Shown: one piece after another, positions 1 through 11,890 of the stretch
How positions within the stretch are numbered: the first letter of the stretch is position 1
Layout: every line of letters begins with the position of its first letter
From: Porodaedalea pini
Taxonomy: Eukaryota > Basidiomycota > Agaricomycetes > Hymenochaetales > Hymenochaetaceae
Direction of reading: 5' to 3'
DNA length: 64,000 nt
Assembly (NCBI GenBank): GCA_002794775.1
Contig: NBAY01000023.1
Coordinates: forward strand, 496,001-560,000
Translations under genes and position numbers: made by a program
Notes under the pieces: generated by a model
Database searches by the model: none
What the model was told of the DNA's origin: nothing
Seen by the model: only the letters and a program-made list of their open reading frames with translations

Positions 1-318
1 CCGGTCAGATTCTCTTATTTTCTTTTATGCTGAAGCATGCGGATCACACCGCCATATGATGGCACCGTTTCCCCTCTTGGTGGTCGCATTCTATCCCCTC
101 TTGGTGGTTGTGTTTGGTTCTGTGAATGTTGCACAGCCTCTGATCTCATCTCCTCAGCCTTATAGGCTGCTTATATCCTGTCGTGAATTTAATCACCGCT
201 TGCTGTGTCTCAGGCTTAGGCTTCTGGCTCTCACAGACCACTTCTCCCCTGTCTGTTGCACACAATGTCACCTAGTGCTTTCACTGTGTTGCACTCCAAT
301 TGATCTCCTACCCCTCTC

Positions 319-1790
319 GTGACCTCCCCTACTTCCTCTTCCTCTTTGGACTCGTGTGGTTCTGGCCACAAGAGGCGAGCGGAAGAGCAACTCACAAGGT
401 GTGGAAAGCAGAAGCCATGCGGTATCCTTCTCTTCTCCTCAGTTCTCCTGCTAATGATTCATCTAGTATGGAATCCAACATTTTTGCCAGCAAGGGCTGC
501 TATCTTGCTCAGGCATTTGAAGCATGGGCCAGCCCTAATTTAATTCTGACTGAGGGGGTCGAGAATGCAAGGCTCTGCCCATCTGAGCTGGAGGCCATTG
601 ATGATCCATCGTCAGTCTCTTCCGACTCTCCCTCTTAAAAATACTGACTCTTTTTTTTTTCTCTTAGTATTTTGCATATGGTTGATGCTGTCAAGACTCT
701 GTTTGGTGTTGATACACCTTTGTATAATGAAATTGTTGAGGCAAATGCTGATGAATTTGAGTACATTGTGGACAATGTAAGTAGTCGGTTTGCTCTCTAA
801 CTAAACAAGACTAATATTCTGGAAAGATGTGTGTGGGCCAGCGAGGTGCTTGATCTGCTGACACAAATTTTCTCAAGAAACATATCCTTGAATATGTTGA
901 CTTCTCATCTGGTGTACATCCATGTGATGGTCAGAAGGAACTCCGTGGCTTTGCAAATGATACCATTGCAAAACTGCTGGCTCCTGTGGAAGCAGGGCCA
1001 CTTATGCCTGAGTAAGTTAATTCAAATTAAATCAATGTGAAGAATAAAGAAGTCGTTGCCTTTGATATCAGATACCAGGCATTGTTGTGTGCTGGGACAG
1101 CAAAGGTCACAAACAGAAAGGGCATCACCCAAACTGTGGATGGCCAGCATAACCATGTCTTTGCCTATGAACATGGCCTTTTTGACCCACAGAACCCCTT
1201 GAAGGGTTTTCTGAAAGGGGAATTGATTGTTAAGGTGTGTGCCTTTTTCTTTATTGATCTTCATGCATTCACATCAATCTATAGGCATATAAGGCCATTT
1301 TTACAAGCCCTTCCTCAGTTTATAATCTCGCTACTGTTGATTGTTCAAGGTCGACAAGGAAAGGCAATGCAGACTGTTCTGGCATGATGCAGGTCACTCT
1401 GGGCTCATTAGCATATATCACTACACAGGTATCATATCTGTATGTCTTTCGATACATACATGCTGATGATTCCTTTAGGTGTTCTTTGCATTGAGCTCAA
1501 AGGGTATTTTTGACCCCTCGAGTAGCCCAGAAATACTTCAGATGTACAACAGCATCCTTAAGATGTTCAGCTCAAACATCCCATCTGTGAAGAGGTATAC
1601 AACTGAGCTACTGAGATGGTGGAATCGGTACGTTGTTAATCTGAATGATTGTGACCTTTTCAGCTAATTCTCTTGCAGTACTGTCTTCCCAAGGTTGGCA
1701 GCAGCGGCTGATCCTCATGATCAGGGTTCCTTAGCTGATATAGAGGACTTTTATTGTGATTGTGATGATGCAGACATTGACTTTGATTGA
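319..1790 (+). CDS. Uncharacterised nuclear-type protein, DUF6532-like, eight exons
   Basis: The function is not known. I join exons 319-398, 443-610, 668-776, 878-1011, 1072-1234, 1285-1428, 1479-1627 and 1679-1790. All introns are GT-AG and the sum is 1059 nt, giving 352 aa with every phase consistent. The N-terminus has a Ser-rich stretch followed by a basic HKRRAEE patch that could be a nuclear signal. The C-terminal half contains GELIVKAYKAIFTSPSS, an ALSSKGIF segment and LLRWWNRTVFP. These resemble, from memory, the DUF6532-type proteins expanded in agaricomycetes, which have no assigned role. It ends in an acidic Asp/Cys-rich tail with a TGA stop. The third intron (777-877, 101 nt) is about twice as long as the others and its right half is open in another frame, so that junction and the start ATG at 319 are the least certain parts. 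Confidence 0.6.
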
Positions 1791-2872
1791 GCCTCCACTG
1801 GTTACATTAATACTTATATGATGACATGTGTGCTTTTGCTCTTAATGTCTATTTATTCAGATTTGTTTTATGTATCTATTAATTCATTCTGCTGATAACT
1901 GGTTATCATCTGCGACAAGAACATGTGAGAGAAACATAACTATTGTGTGTTTGACAAGTCTCACTCACCATTATGATTAATTATTAAGCCTCCTAAGTAT
2001 TCTTCATATTTGCAAGTGTGACAACACTCCCACTGCCTGGCAATACTGGATTTTAGATTCTATGTACTCATATTTCTCAACAAGAATTTCATGGCCTTCC
2101 AATCCATTGTAAGTCTTGCTGTGTCTTACTGTTTCACATAATTAGTATGCCATATTCTAGTTTGCTACAAGAGATATGCTGCATTGTAATCTGGCATAAT
2201 TCTTATGGTAATCTGTAAGACTTAAGGTGTATTACGAGGCGGACTTTTAGATTGTATTCTCTTATAAGCATGGTCCCAAGTCTTATATATATTATATGTA
2301 TTTCATATCTTATAATCGAATATATGTGATCGTGAGACACGGCAGATTTTTGTGATGAAGGAAAAGTAGATCAACTGACTGCCAGATAAATCGTTTACAT
2401 AATTAATTATTACGCAATTACTTCTCGTTTTTGTCATTTTTGTCGATGCCTTGTGCTTTGCATGCCTCGTCGCGGACAGCCCAAATCCTCTGACCAGCCA
2501 ATGCACAGCGTGAAAGAGCTCCAGACATTGGGACAGCCATTTAAACTAAGGATTTCTGGAAAGGTGGGTCCTCCGCAGTGAGAGAACTGGCTGAGTCTTA
2601 AATACGCCGACTTCCTCTTTCAGCTGAATAAAATCCCTAATTCAGACGACATTAAATGTTATGAATCGGCGGCGGGAGATAAAAATATACTTCTCTCAGC
2701 TCAGCACCCCATGCGCTCGATAACGTGTGTATTAATATTATCTCGGACGAAGCCAGCTACTAGTGAGTCAGCGAACAGTGTTCATCTCCCTTGGGCTCAG
2801 GCTAGTGACTGATACACTTGCTTTTAGCTTGCGAGCCTGAGTTCAATTACCAAGACGGACCTTGTTGACTCG
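1791..2872. other. AT-rich intergenic region, no gene seen
   Basis: No convincing coding exon or repeat is visible between the two genes. The left part is AT-rich and should hold the 3' UTR of the preceding gene. The right part should hold the promoter of the oxidoreductase gene. Short open frames here have no recognisable product. Confidence 0.6.
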
Positions 2873-2993
2873 TATAAATGCGAAGTATTCACAAGCGTAT
2901 CATTTGACCGCTCTTAACTTCAGCTAGAGAGAAATGTAAGCATGCCATGTATCGTTTCTCATTAGTAGCGCTTCATGTCCGTCTTTTGCTCAG
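2873..2993 (+). promoter_or_regulatory. TATA box and 5' UTR intron of the oxidoreductase gene
   Basis: A TATAAAT motif lies at 2873-2879. A GTAAGC donor at 2935 and a TTTGCTCAG acceptor ending at 2993 define a 59-nt intron whose acceptor directly abuts the start codon at 2994. The 5' UTR therefore appears to be spliced immediately before translation starts. No transcript evidence is available. Confidence 0.5.
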
Positions 2994-4392
2994 ATGCCTA
3001 ACTCCGGAGCGAAACTTTTCCAACCCATCCGCGTAGGAAACATCGAGCTCGCGCACCGCGTCGTGCTTGCACCCCTCACACGCTACCGAGCAGACGACGC
3101 GCATGTACCCACTGATCTTATGGTAGAATACTATGCCCAACGTGCGAGCGTGCCCGGGACTCTATTGATCACCGAGGTTGCCTTTATCGCCGCGAAGGCA
3201 GGAGGGTTTAATAATATACCAGGCATATGGAGTGACGAGCAGATCGAGGGATGGATGAAGGCATGTATGCAAGTCCTAACAAAGCTTATGTACAGTAGCT
3301 AATTCGGAAGAGATGCGTTAGGTTGTCGATGCTGTCCATTCGCAGGGCTCCTACATCTACATGCAGCTCTGGGCTCTTGGCCGTGCGGCACAACCCGCCG
3401 TCATATCACAGCCGGACTCCCCGAAGAATCCAGGTGGACCCTATCCGTACGTTTCAGCGTCAGACATTCCTCTGAGTACCCACGACGATGGTATCAAGCC
3501 CCGTGCTCTCACTCACGAGGAGGTCCTTGAGTATGTCGAGCTGTACGGTAAGGCCGCGTATAACGCGGTGCATCGTGCAGGCTTCGATGGTGTCGAAATT
3601 CACGGCGCGCATGGGTACCTGATCGATCAGTTTACCCAGGACGTATCGAATAAGCGTTCGGACCAATGGGGCGGGAGTATAGAGAACCGGCTTCGCTTTG
3701 CTCTTGAGGTGACAAAGAAAGTCGTGAACGCAGTTGGCGAGGAAAGGACTGGTATCCGATTGACCCCGTTCAATACTTTCCAAGGTGAGTATGTCGCTCA
3801 GGTATACTTCGCCGCGAGAGGTTTTGTCACTCCAGGCTATATCATAAAGACATGAGGATGGAACACCCTCAGCCTACCTTTGCACGGCTCGTTGCATGTA
3901 TCCGTGAGGCCTATCCGCGCTTTGCCTACCTGCACGTCGTCGAGCCTCGCATTGCAGGTGCTTGGGACCGCACACCGCTCGAGGGCGAGTCGAACGATTT
4001 CCTGCGTGTCATCCGGAAAGGTCCCAGCAGCGCTCAGAACGGGTCAGTGTATCTTAGTGCCGATGGTTACACGCCAGAGGGCGCACTGGAGGGAGCGGAG
4101 AAGAATGACGAACTTATTGTCTTTGGAAGGTACTTTATCTCGAATGTGCGTATTCTACCTGTGCGACTTGCTTTCGATCCTGATGTCTGGATCTCTACGG
4201 TTGCGTTAAAAATATTTCTAGCCTGACTTGCCTGCGCGGATCAAGAACAACATCCCGTTCACGCCGTACAACCGCGATACGTTTTATACAGTTGGGCGTC
4301 CGGAGGGGTACATTGACTACGCGTTTGCGGACGCGGAGACGGAAATGAAGTATAAGGAGAAGAAGAGCGAACGGAAGCGGGCGAGTTTGTAG
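2994..4392 (+). CDS. Old Yellow Enzyme-family NADH:flavin oxidoreductase
   Basis: This is an FMN-dependent ene-reductase-type enzyme, expected to reduce activated C=C bonds with NAD(P)H in the cytosol. Exons 2994-3260, 3322-3784, 3850-4145 and 4222-4392 sum to 1197 nt, giving 398 aa, the usual length of the family. Family motifs appear in order: [10 protein letters not shown] near residue 25, [10 protein letters not shown] near 105, the substrate-binding pair in [15 protein letters not shown], the [14 protein letters not shown] signature, then GRYFISNPDLP and the closing YNRDTFYT. The HxxH pair is of the 12-oxophytodienoate-reductase type rather than yeast HxxN. Intron 1 (3261-3321) starts with GC, not GT: the junction AAG/GCATGT keeps the frame. 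The natural substrate cannot be told from sequence. Confidence 0.93.
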
Positions 4393-4754
4393 ATGTACCA
4401 CGTTAGTTTTAGTTATAATGTGTATATGATGTAGCATTCGGAACGTCTCAGAGCAGTGTGCGCAGCGCAATAGCGATTAGCAATTCTTCACCTTGAATAT
4501 GTCGTGTGGTGCTCACACTGCATGCTATTCAACGACTCATTACACAACATGGAAGTTCTGATATGAATGCTAACATCTACTGTGTGCGACAGATCACCGG
4601 CAATTATTCAATTTTAGCCCGGCCTCCAGTAGGCAGCTCTACATTCGCCAAGTTACCGTTGTTTCTTACGATTTAAAGGACTGAAGGTGAAGGAGACATT
4701 GTATAATTGTGTAGTACTAGTAGTGGTAAATGGTAGGCGGAAACATCTGGGTTA

Positions 4755-5195
4755 TCACGCATCCAACACGTCCAGTCCTCGCTTCAACACGTCTACTCCA
4801 GATACTTTGCGCACGATCTCGGCAAACACTTTGTCCATCTCTTCCTTCTTCTCCTCCAGATCAGATCCCCCCGATGACTTGGCCTCGTTGTGCAACTTTG
4901 CATATCTTTCTCTATCGGTCCGAGAGGTGTCGTTGAGTACCTTGTCTCTTTCTTCATCTAACTTCCCTAGATCTTCTCTTCTCTTTGCTACCTGTTTCTG
5001 GATTGCCGGTTTCTTGATTCTCGCATGGACGTTTATATACCTAGTTTTAAGCGATTTAACGGTGTTCACCAGTTCAACCACCTTATTTGCGAATGCCTCG
5101 TTGTTCGTGGACTGCGAGCTGTCGTTTTTGTCGTTCTCAGCAGCCGATGCCACGTTTGTGTGGCCATGACTATGGTTATTGGGGGACGAAGACAT
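4755..5195 (-). CDS. Small coiled-coil protein of unknown function
   Basis: A single-exon frame encodes 146 aa that I do not recognise. Residues 1-35 are Ser/Asn/His-rich and probably disordered. From about residue 36 the protein is dominated by charged heptad-like sequence (VVELVNTVKSLKTRY, then a Lys/Glu/Asp-rich stretch with LEEKKEEMDKVF), suggesting one or two long helices that form a coiled coil. It ends with a Leu/Val-rich segment. There is no signal peptide or membrane segment. Size and layout would suit a subunit of a small helical complex, but I see no motif that identifies one. The clean frame and ATG context support it being a real gene. Confidence 0.6.
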   Translation of the reverse strand: MSSSPNNHSHGHTNVASAAENDKNDSSQSTNNEAFANKVVELVNTVKSLKTRYINVHARIKKPAIQKQVAKRREDLGKLDEERDKVLNDTSRTDRERYAKLHNEAKSSGGSDLEEKKEEMDKVFAEIVRKVSGVDVLKRGLDVLDA

Positions 5196-5703
5196 TTTGC
5201 TATGTTATCGGCGGTCTTCGCGTTGCGGGGCTCGGGTTTGACTCAGACGGTTTCAGCAAGCTTATACTAGTACACCAAAGCTTTGCGGCTCTTCATAAGT
5301 ATTGCTGATCGCCCTTCCACAGCAAAGTTTGATCTACATATCCTGCATTGCGGAATCACATCGTGAGTGGTGTGATCGAAGACAGTTGGAAGGAAACAGG
5401 GCAAAGATCCAGCTGGAGTTTGTGCCTCAAAATCTCCCTATGCATATGTAGGAGTACGGGTGCTTCTGTACTCGAACTCGCATATAGGATACGGTCGGTC
5501 GCGGAGTGTGAAAAGGGACTTTCCCATGGTGAGTGCATAACAAAGTAGACGATGTGGCTTTGTCATACTGCACGCGTGGCGTGCGTGTTTGCAAAAGCGG
5601 TCGCTACCGAGCTGTAGACAGAACAGATATCTAAACATTGATACCACTTATCAGACTTGTCTTGCAAAATGAGAAAGGAACGTACGCATGTACTATTTAT
5701 TGT
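5196..5703. other. Intergenic spacer between two minus-strand genes
   Basis: I see no gene or repeat here. The stretch should hold the promoter of the coiled-coil gene and the 3' UTR of the methyltransferase. Short overlapping open frames on both strands are not supported. Confidence 0.5.
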
Positions 5704-6945
5704 TCATGCTCGTTTAGCCAGGACAAGCGCCAGGGGCCACTCAATTTCTATCTCCTCAGCATTCAACTTATTCGTTTTCTCTACTCCCTCGCCAGCATCC
5801 GAATCCACTTCGCGCATCTTTGTTTTCAGCGCCGCCATAAACCGCTGAGCAATGTCGCCGTCCGCACGTTTGGCGTCGTCGGGGTACTTCGCCTGGAACG
5901 TGTGCAGCGAAGAGAATGAGCGGAGGTATGCCTCGAAGTTCTCCAAGGACATCTTCTTGCGCAGAATCACTGGACGCGCGTCTTGAATAGAGGGGTGGTG
6001 CGGGCCTGCAATGGGATCGGATTAGGTGGTTCTCCGGATTTATAAAATCTTATTAGGGAACACGGGCTTGAACACTTTACCAGAGAAATAGACCCTCTCT
6101 TCAGCACAGAACGCACTGGGGACGACAGACGATGCGTTTGGAATGTCTTGTAGAAGGTTTTCGACGATGCTCCGGCCTGGCTGCTCCCAGTGAGGTCCTA
6201 GGCTCGTGCTGGGTTCGGACCCTCCAGAGTAAGCATTGATAAGAGGGGTCAGAGAAGGATACCGCGATATGCGCATCTCTGAGTAGCCCTGCAGAAAATG
6301 TTAGCATACCATGAGAACATAGGAAATGGATGAACCGACCCAGATAGCGACTGTTCCGTTCTTCCGCAGAATTCGAGCGAGTTCAGGCCAGAGTTTCTTC
6401 CAATTAAACCAATGTGCAGCCTGAGCTACATTAATATAGAGAATAATAAAATCGACAAAAATCAGGGAATATTATGGTTGACATACCTGATACCACCAGA
6501 TCCACGCTCTCATTTTCTAAAAAGCCAAGATTTTCGGCTGGAGACTCGACGAACTCGTACTGTTTCTTCGCTGTACCCTCGTCTCGCCCTCCCAGTTCGT
6601 TGACAATATATTGGCGCGCCCCATCGAGCATCTTAGCGCTCGGGTCGACGCCGATAATGCGTTTAAAAGGATGCAACTCAACTGTCGCCTGACCTGACTC
6701 AAGGCATCCGTGTTGAGCACACCTGTCCAATCTACTGCTGACGCACCAGTTCCACACCCTAGGTCCACTGCAAGGTCCCATCGCGCCTTGCCAGTGTCGC
6801 CCCCGGGTTGTCCATGCACGCCGCTGGATCCATGTTCGTGATAACGGAAGACGAAGTCAAACAGCTGGCGCGGATATGTCGGGCGTGATGCAGCGTATAC
6901 TTTGGTGTTGAACGAGGACTTTGCGAATGTCGCCATTTCCACCAA
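5704..6945 (-). CDS. Class I SAM-dependent methyltransferase, TMT1/CRG1-like
   Basis: This is a predicted small-molecule methyltransferase of the trans-aconitate methyltransferase type (family of yeast TMT1 and Candida CRG1). Five exons read right to left: 6945-6747, 6693-6487, 6425-6340, 6288-6081 and 6005-5704. All introns are GT-AG and the total of 1002 nt gives 333 aa. The glycine-rich SAM loop DLGCGTG is near residue 65 and is split by intron 1. Motif II is IIGVDPSAKM near 85, followed by ESVDLVVSAQAAHWFNW, typical of this family. The C-terminal part carries PVILRKKMSLENFEAYLRS and a short helical tail. A second ATG three codons in (MATFAK) matches the usual start of relatives equally well. 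The LINE begins within about 108 bp upstream, so the native promoter may be altered. Confidence 0.9.
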
Positions 6946-7270
6946 CTGCGGATGCGCTGGACGTCGAGGACTCGAGGTGACTCACTTTCCTACCATCATC
7001 ATCTACTGTGGGAAATTTCTGTGCCAAGTCTTATCTCTTATTCTCCCTTCGCTATGGACAGCAAAATGCTGACTAGAGCGAAAGTGTCGCTTCACAAAAC
7101 AAAGTCCTCTCGTTCCCTTGTCAATCCCAAGGACCCCACCAAGTGTGAGGAGTGTAAAAAGGACCTACCCTATCACAGTCGCAAATGTGTTAGCGGTTCC
7201 GCCAAGTTATGTGTCGAATGTGATCGCAACAAGACCTTCAACCACAATGACGCCATTTGCGAACAAGTTA

Positions 7271-8119
7271 CAGCCATTTTCATAAGTCCTGCGACACGTG
7301 CATGTCACGTGAAGTGAGCCGCGTCAGAGCCAAAATGTCGAAAAATTAGAATGAATGCCTATTTTCTCTGTGAATTCTGCACAGTACCTGCTCATTAAGT
7401 ACTCAAAAAATAGGCATGGTTCTCAGGAGCAGAAATATGTAAAATAGGGAGCAATAAATTGACTGTGTAGGTGGGTGGAGATCAAACAAGTGCAGCTGGT
7501 CTGTTCTCTCACCCATTTCCACCGAGATTCAAAAATTATGGTTCCCCTACATCTATCTATAAAATTCTTTCCTGTGTCTGTAAATTAAGTATATGACTAT
7601 ATCAACAGCTCCTGTAAGTTTGAAGCCAATCCATTCAGTATTCATGGTCCAGCAGCAACATTTGTGTTCTACTCTGCAAGACCTGTTGTGAGAAAAGGAG
7701 GGTGGAAAGAGCTTGAAGTGGAACACAAATCTTGCTGCTGGACCATGAATACTGAATGGTTTGGCTTCAAACTTGCAGGAGCTGTTGATATAGTCATATA
7801 CTTAATTTACAGACACAGGAAAGAATTTTATAGATAGATGTAGGGGAACCATAATTTTTGAATCTCGGTGGAAATGGGTGAGAGAACAGACCAGCTGCAC
7901 TTGTTTGATCTCCACCCACCTACACAGTCAATTTATTGCTCCCTATTTTACATATTTCTGCTCCTGAGAACCATGCCTTTTTTTTGAGTACTTAATGAGC
8001 AGGTACTGTGCAGAATTCACAGAGAAAATAGGCATTCATTCTAATTTTTCGACACTTTGGCTCTGATGCGGCTCACTTCACGTGACATGCACATGTCGCA
8101 GGACTTATGAAAATGGCTG
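7271..8119. mobile_element. Palindromic foldback MITE, copy 1 (849 bp)
   Basis: Two inverted arms of 399 bp (7271-7669 and 7721-8119) flank a 51-bp spacer. The ends read CAGCCATTTTCATAAGTCC and its complement, and a TA duplication lies at 7269-7270 and 8120-8121, as in Tc1/mariner elements. There is no coding capacity. Removing the element with one TA rejoins the surrounding frame (CEQV/KKN). The terminal sequence is collinear with, but diverged from, the start of the long-arm transposon at 36053. Confidence 0.88.
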
Positions 8120-8542
8120 TAAGAAGAATTGAGTCAACTGGTCACCCGATATCGAGGCTGACGAACATGCGGCCAAGTTGTGCAAACAGGGAGACCTCCT
8201 CCCGACCCCCGAAATTGAGTCTCAGAACAGCCTCAAACGTGTTAATTCTGAAGAAGAGCACACCGTGCTCCAACCTCCTGCCCGTATCGCCAAACAAGAC
8301 ATGGACGACGACATGTATGTTCAAGATGAGGAAAAACATACCAGCCAAGCCCCACAACTCAACAACGACATGGACTTTATCGATGAGGCGGAAGATCCAG
8401 CAATCACCGAGAGGGTCAACCGAGCCTTTCAAGATCTTACTAAGGAAACAATTTGTCAGGTCACCATGTTTGTCACACAACCTTCCTGGGCATCGGCCAC
8501 TCCATGGTATGAGGACCCTAGCCTAGCAGGCAAAGCTCTCGC

Positions 8543-9034
8543 TGTTAGAGTACGGCCATGTACTCAACAATCACTTAACCATCACACCCGCATACGACGT
8601 GGGCAGAGGTCAAGCGACATGGGAGAACAACACCCACAGACATGAGAGTGAAGAGGGGAGGAGTCGAACACGCAAGCGTCGCAGACAACATTGTCAAGAG
8701 CAAGCAGTAGTAGATTCCAAGAATGCTGGGGTAAGGGACAATACAGGTGAACGAGCTACCTATATACTCAGCACTTGTGAGACCTAACTACTATAAAGGG
8801 GACGATGTTCCTGGGAAATGGAATGTCATGGAATGTCATGGAATGTTCTTATTAATGAGTGGACGACATCGCCCACGACCACATGCAAGGGTCACACATT
8901 CGATAAGTGGGTAACGTCAGCGGAAGGAGTGACATCGGACATAGTCCGGTGAGGGTAGGGAGGGAAGGGACGTCAGAGAGGGTGAAGACAATGAAAGAAG
9001 GGAAAAAGGAGAATGTGCACTTGGGATCCTAACA
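8543..9034. repeat. Solo LTR (492 bp) with 5-bp target duplication
   Basis: It begins TGTTAG and ends CTAACA, a perfect 6-bp terminal inverted repeat with the TG..CA ends of an LTR. CTCGC flanks both sides (8538-8542, 9035-9039). Removing it with one CTCGC joins GKALA to NIGSNLVSW in one frame. There is no internal coding sequence; a TATA-like CTATAAAGG is present, as is a short tandem GAATGTCATG repeat. Confidence 0.75.
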
Positions 9035-9399
9035 CTCGCCAACATTGGCTCCAACCTTGTCTCCTGGATACATAAATCAAACACACTGGACGATGAAACT
9101 ACCCTGTCGAATCAGGCTAACAACAGCCTTGAAGCCTTCCATTCATCCTATTGTATTCACTTGCTGTTGTTCAAACACATGTTCAAAAATATCTATGTTT
9201 CCACTCAGACCATCTGTGACCAGGAAATTGTGGACTCTATGCATTCCATGTCCTGCTTCATTCAATCTCTCTCTGCGATTGTTTCTTCTATTTCTGAAAA
9301 AACTAACAAAATTGAAAAACAGCTTTCCACTTCCCCATCTCCTGCTAATGTGTCTTCAGGTTCTACTAACACAAACAAAAATGTTAAATTCCTTCCAGA

Positions 9400-11712
9400 C
9401 CCAATTGGTTCATGTTTTGTTCATGACCCCAGGTTCCCACCCCTGGCTCTGATTGTTGAACAGTGTGTCCAGACCCCTAAAAATGGGAAGATGGAATATG
9501 CTGCCACCATAGCCAAGACCTGCACTTCTGGATCAGGCTACCGCATGGATTCAGAAGGCACCATCTTTGCACCTGATGGTTATGCCCATTCTGCACATAA
9601 CACTCCCCAAAGTTCCAAAACCAAAGTGTACTATCCCCCCGTTGAGACCGTTGTCTTGCTGGTACTGCAAGTAAGATCAAATAGTGAATCTTGTTGATTG
9701 CAGTTCCACTGGGGTTGAATGGACTAGTTGTTAAGTCAAAACTTTTCCCAGTTGTTCATTTTACTAGGGATTTTGATTTCTTGTACTGATAGATTGTAAC
9801 CTGTAAAAGTTAGTAGTTTAAGATGTCCTAATTCACTTTACCAATTTCCTTTCTTGAAGATCTTGAGTAATCCACCAAGGATTTCCAGCTTTTTACTTTA
9901 GACTTTCACTGAGTCTCTTTACTGAACACTTGAGTTTCCTTACAGCCATTTTCATAAGTCCTGCGACACGTGCATGTCACGTGAAGTGAGCCGTGTCAGA
10001 GCCAAAATGTCGAAAAATTAGAATGAATGCCTATTTTCTCTGTAAATTCTGCACAGTACCTGCTCATTAAGTACTCAAAAAAAAGGCACGGTTCTCAGGA
10101 GAAGAAATATGTAAAATAGGGAGCAATAAATTGACTGTGTAGGTGGGTGGAGATCAAACAAGTGCAGCTGGTCTGTTCTCTCACCCATTTCCACTGAGAT
10201 TCAAAAATTATGGCTCCCCTACATCTATCTATAAAATTCTTTCCTGTGTCTGTAAATTAAGTATATGACTATATCAACAGCTCCTGCAAGTTTGAAGCCA
10301 ATCCATTCAGTATTCATGGTGCAGCAGCAAGATTTGTGTTCCACTTCAAGCTCTTTCCACCCTCCTTTTCTCACAACAGGTCTTGCAGAGTAGAACACAA
10401 ATCTTGCTGCTGGACCATGAATACTGAATGGATTGGCTTCAAACTTTCAGGAGCTGTTGGTATAGTCATATACTTAATTTACAGACACAGGAAAGAATTT
10501 TATAGATAGATGTAGGGGAGCCATAATTTTTGAATCTCAGTGGAAATGGGTGAGAGAACAGACCAGCTGCACTTGTTTGATCTCCACCCACCTACACAGT
10601 CAATTTATTGCTCCCTATTTTACATATTTCTGCTCCTGAGAACCATGCCTATTTTTTGAGTACTTAATGAGCAGGTACTGTGCAGAATTCACAGAGAAAA
10701 TAGGCATTCATTCTAATTTTTCGACATTTTGGCTCTGACGCGGCTCACTTCACGTGACATGCACGTGTTGCAGGACTTATGAAAATGGCTGTAACTCAAG
10801 CAACTACTTGCTGATTTTCACACTTAGATTTTGAGTTTGGCTAATTAGGTTGGACCTGGTCACTAGCTAGCTATAGAGGGTTAGTTTGCTGTCAGTTAGC
10901 TGAGAATTACCTTATTAGAATACTCCAGTGAGTATCTCTCTTGAGTGACAATTCACTTGGCTGTCTGTCTTGTTGGGGAATTTCCATCTCCCTCTTTTCT
11001 GCTAGCAGCTCTGAGGCCCTTCCTTTATACTATTTTCTGTGTTCTATAAATAGGTCTAGAAGTCTGGACATACTTGTTCCAGAACCTTCTCAACCTTTAC
11101 ATATCATTCCAGACCACCACCAAAATGTTCTGGTACATTCCAACATATTCTAGCTCCCATAACTAGATCTTTCCATATGTTTCTGGCCTACTTTAAGCCA
11201 GGATTCTACTGTGTTCTAGACTGAACCAATCAAATCTATGTACAGCCTTTCTTTGTTTCTAGATCCTTCCAAATTTCCATTAGAGAGTGATCTAAACCTA
11301 AGTTCTCTAAGTTCTGGATTCATTATGAATGTGATCTAGGCCTTTCCATTATTTTGCATTTGTTATTCCTTGTTATTCCCTTCCATAATATTACATAAAC
11401 TTCTGTGGGAATGCTAACATATCCATGCAACAATATGCATGGTAACAGAGTCATTTATTTCTCTCAGCTATTCGTCTTCTGAACCTTCATATTTTCTTTT
11501 GGTTTAATTTGATCGGGGACCTTGCCATGTATCTAGATTTATATTGCCTATTTGGTACCTTCATTCTAGTGCCTTGTAGTAGTTAATACCCCTGGTTAGC
11601 AATGAATTGTTTTGAATTAATTAAATTTTCTGAGATCTGGGGTAATTCTGCCATGTGAATTCTAAGCGACTAGAATTAAATATTTGAATAATGGCTATCT
11701 GATCCATGTGTT
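9400..11712. other. Unresolved repeat-derived region around MITE copy 2
   Basis: The left edge is an open frame (to 9697) encoding sequence I do not recognise, including GYRMDSEGTIFAPDG. The rest outside the MITE is AT-rich and noncoding. Near 11439 the sequence ATGGTAACAGAGTC resembles a Copia-type initiator-tRNA primer-binding site, so part of this may be a degraded Copia LTR. I could not find both ends or a target duplication. Confidence 0.35.
9943..10791. mobile_element. Palindromic foldback MITE, copy 2 (849 bp)
   Basis: It has the same length, 399-bp arms (9943-10341, 10393-10791) and terminal sequence as copy 1, with TA at 9941-9942 and 10792-10793. Its 51-bp spacer is the exact reverse complement of the copy 1 spacer, so it is inserted in, or has flipped to, the opposite orientation. 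Confidence 0.88.
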
Positions 11713-11890
11713 GTGAGGCTAGTCTTGAATAGTCAAACAGTTTTGGCATACGACACCATCAGAATGGATTGCAACAGTTTTACCACTGTCTCCTATGCTA
11801 AAGCAGCACAGAAGAAGCCAAAGACAACTCCCACTAAAGTGATCTGCTCTACAGAGCAGAACCCTGAAGGGGAAATTTCCACTGTCTCGA

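Noticed and set aside
11430..11720. A complete Copia element starting at a primer-site-like ATGGTAACAGAGTC
   Set aside because: No second LTR, no gag or pol and no target duplication could be found; kept only as an unresolved region.
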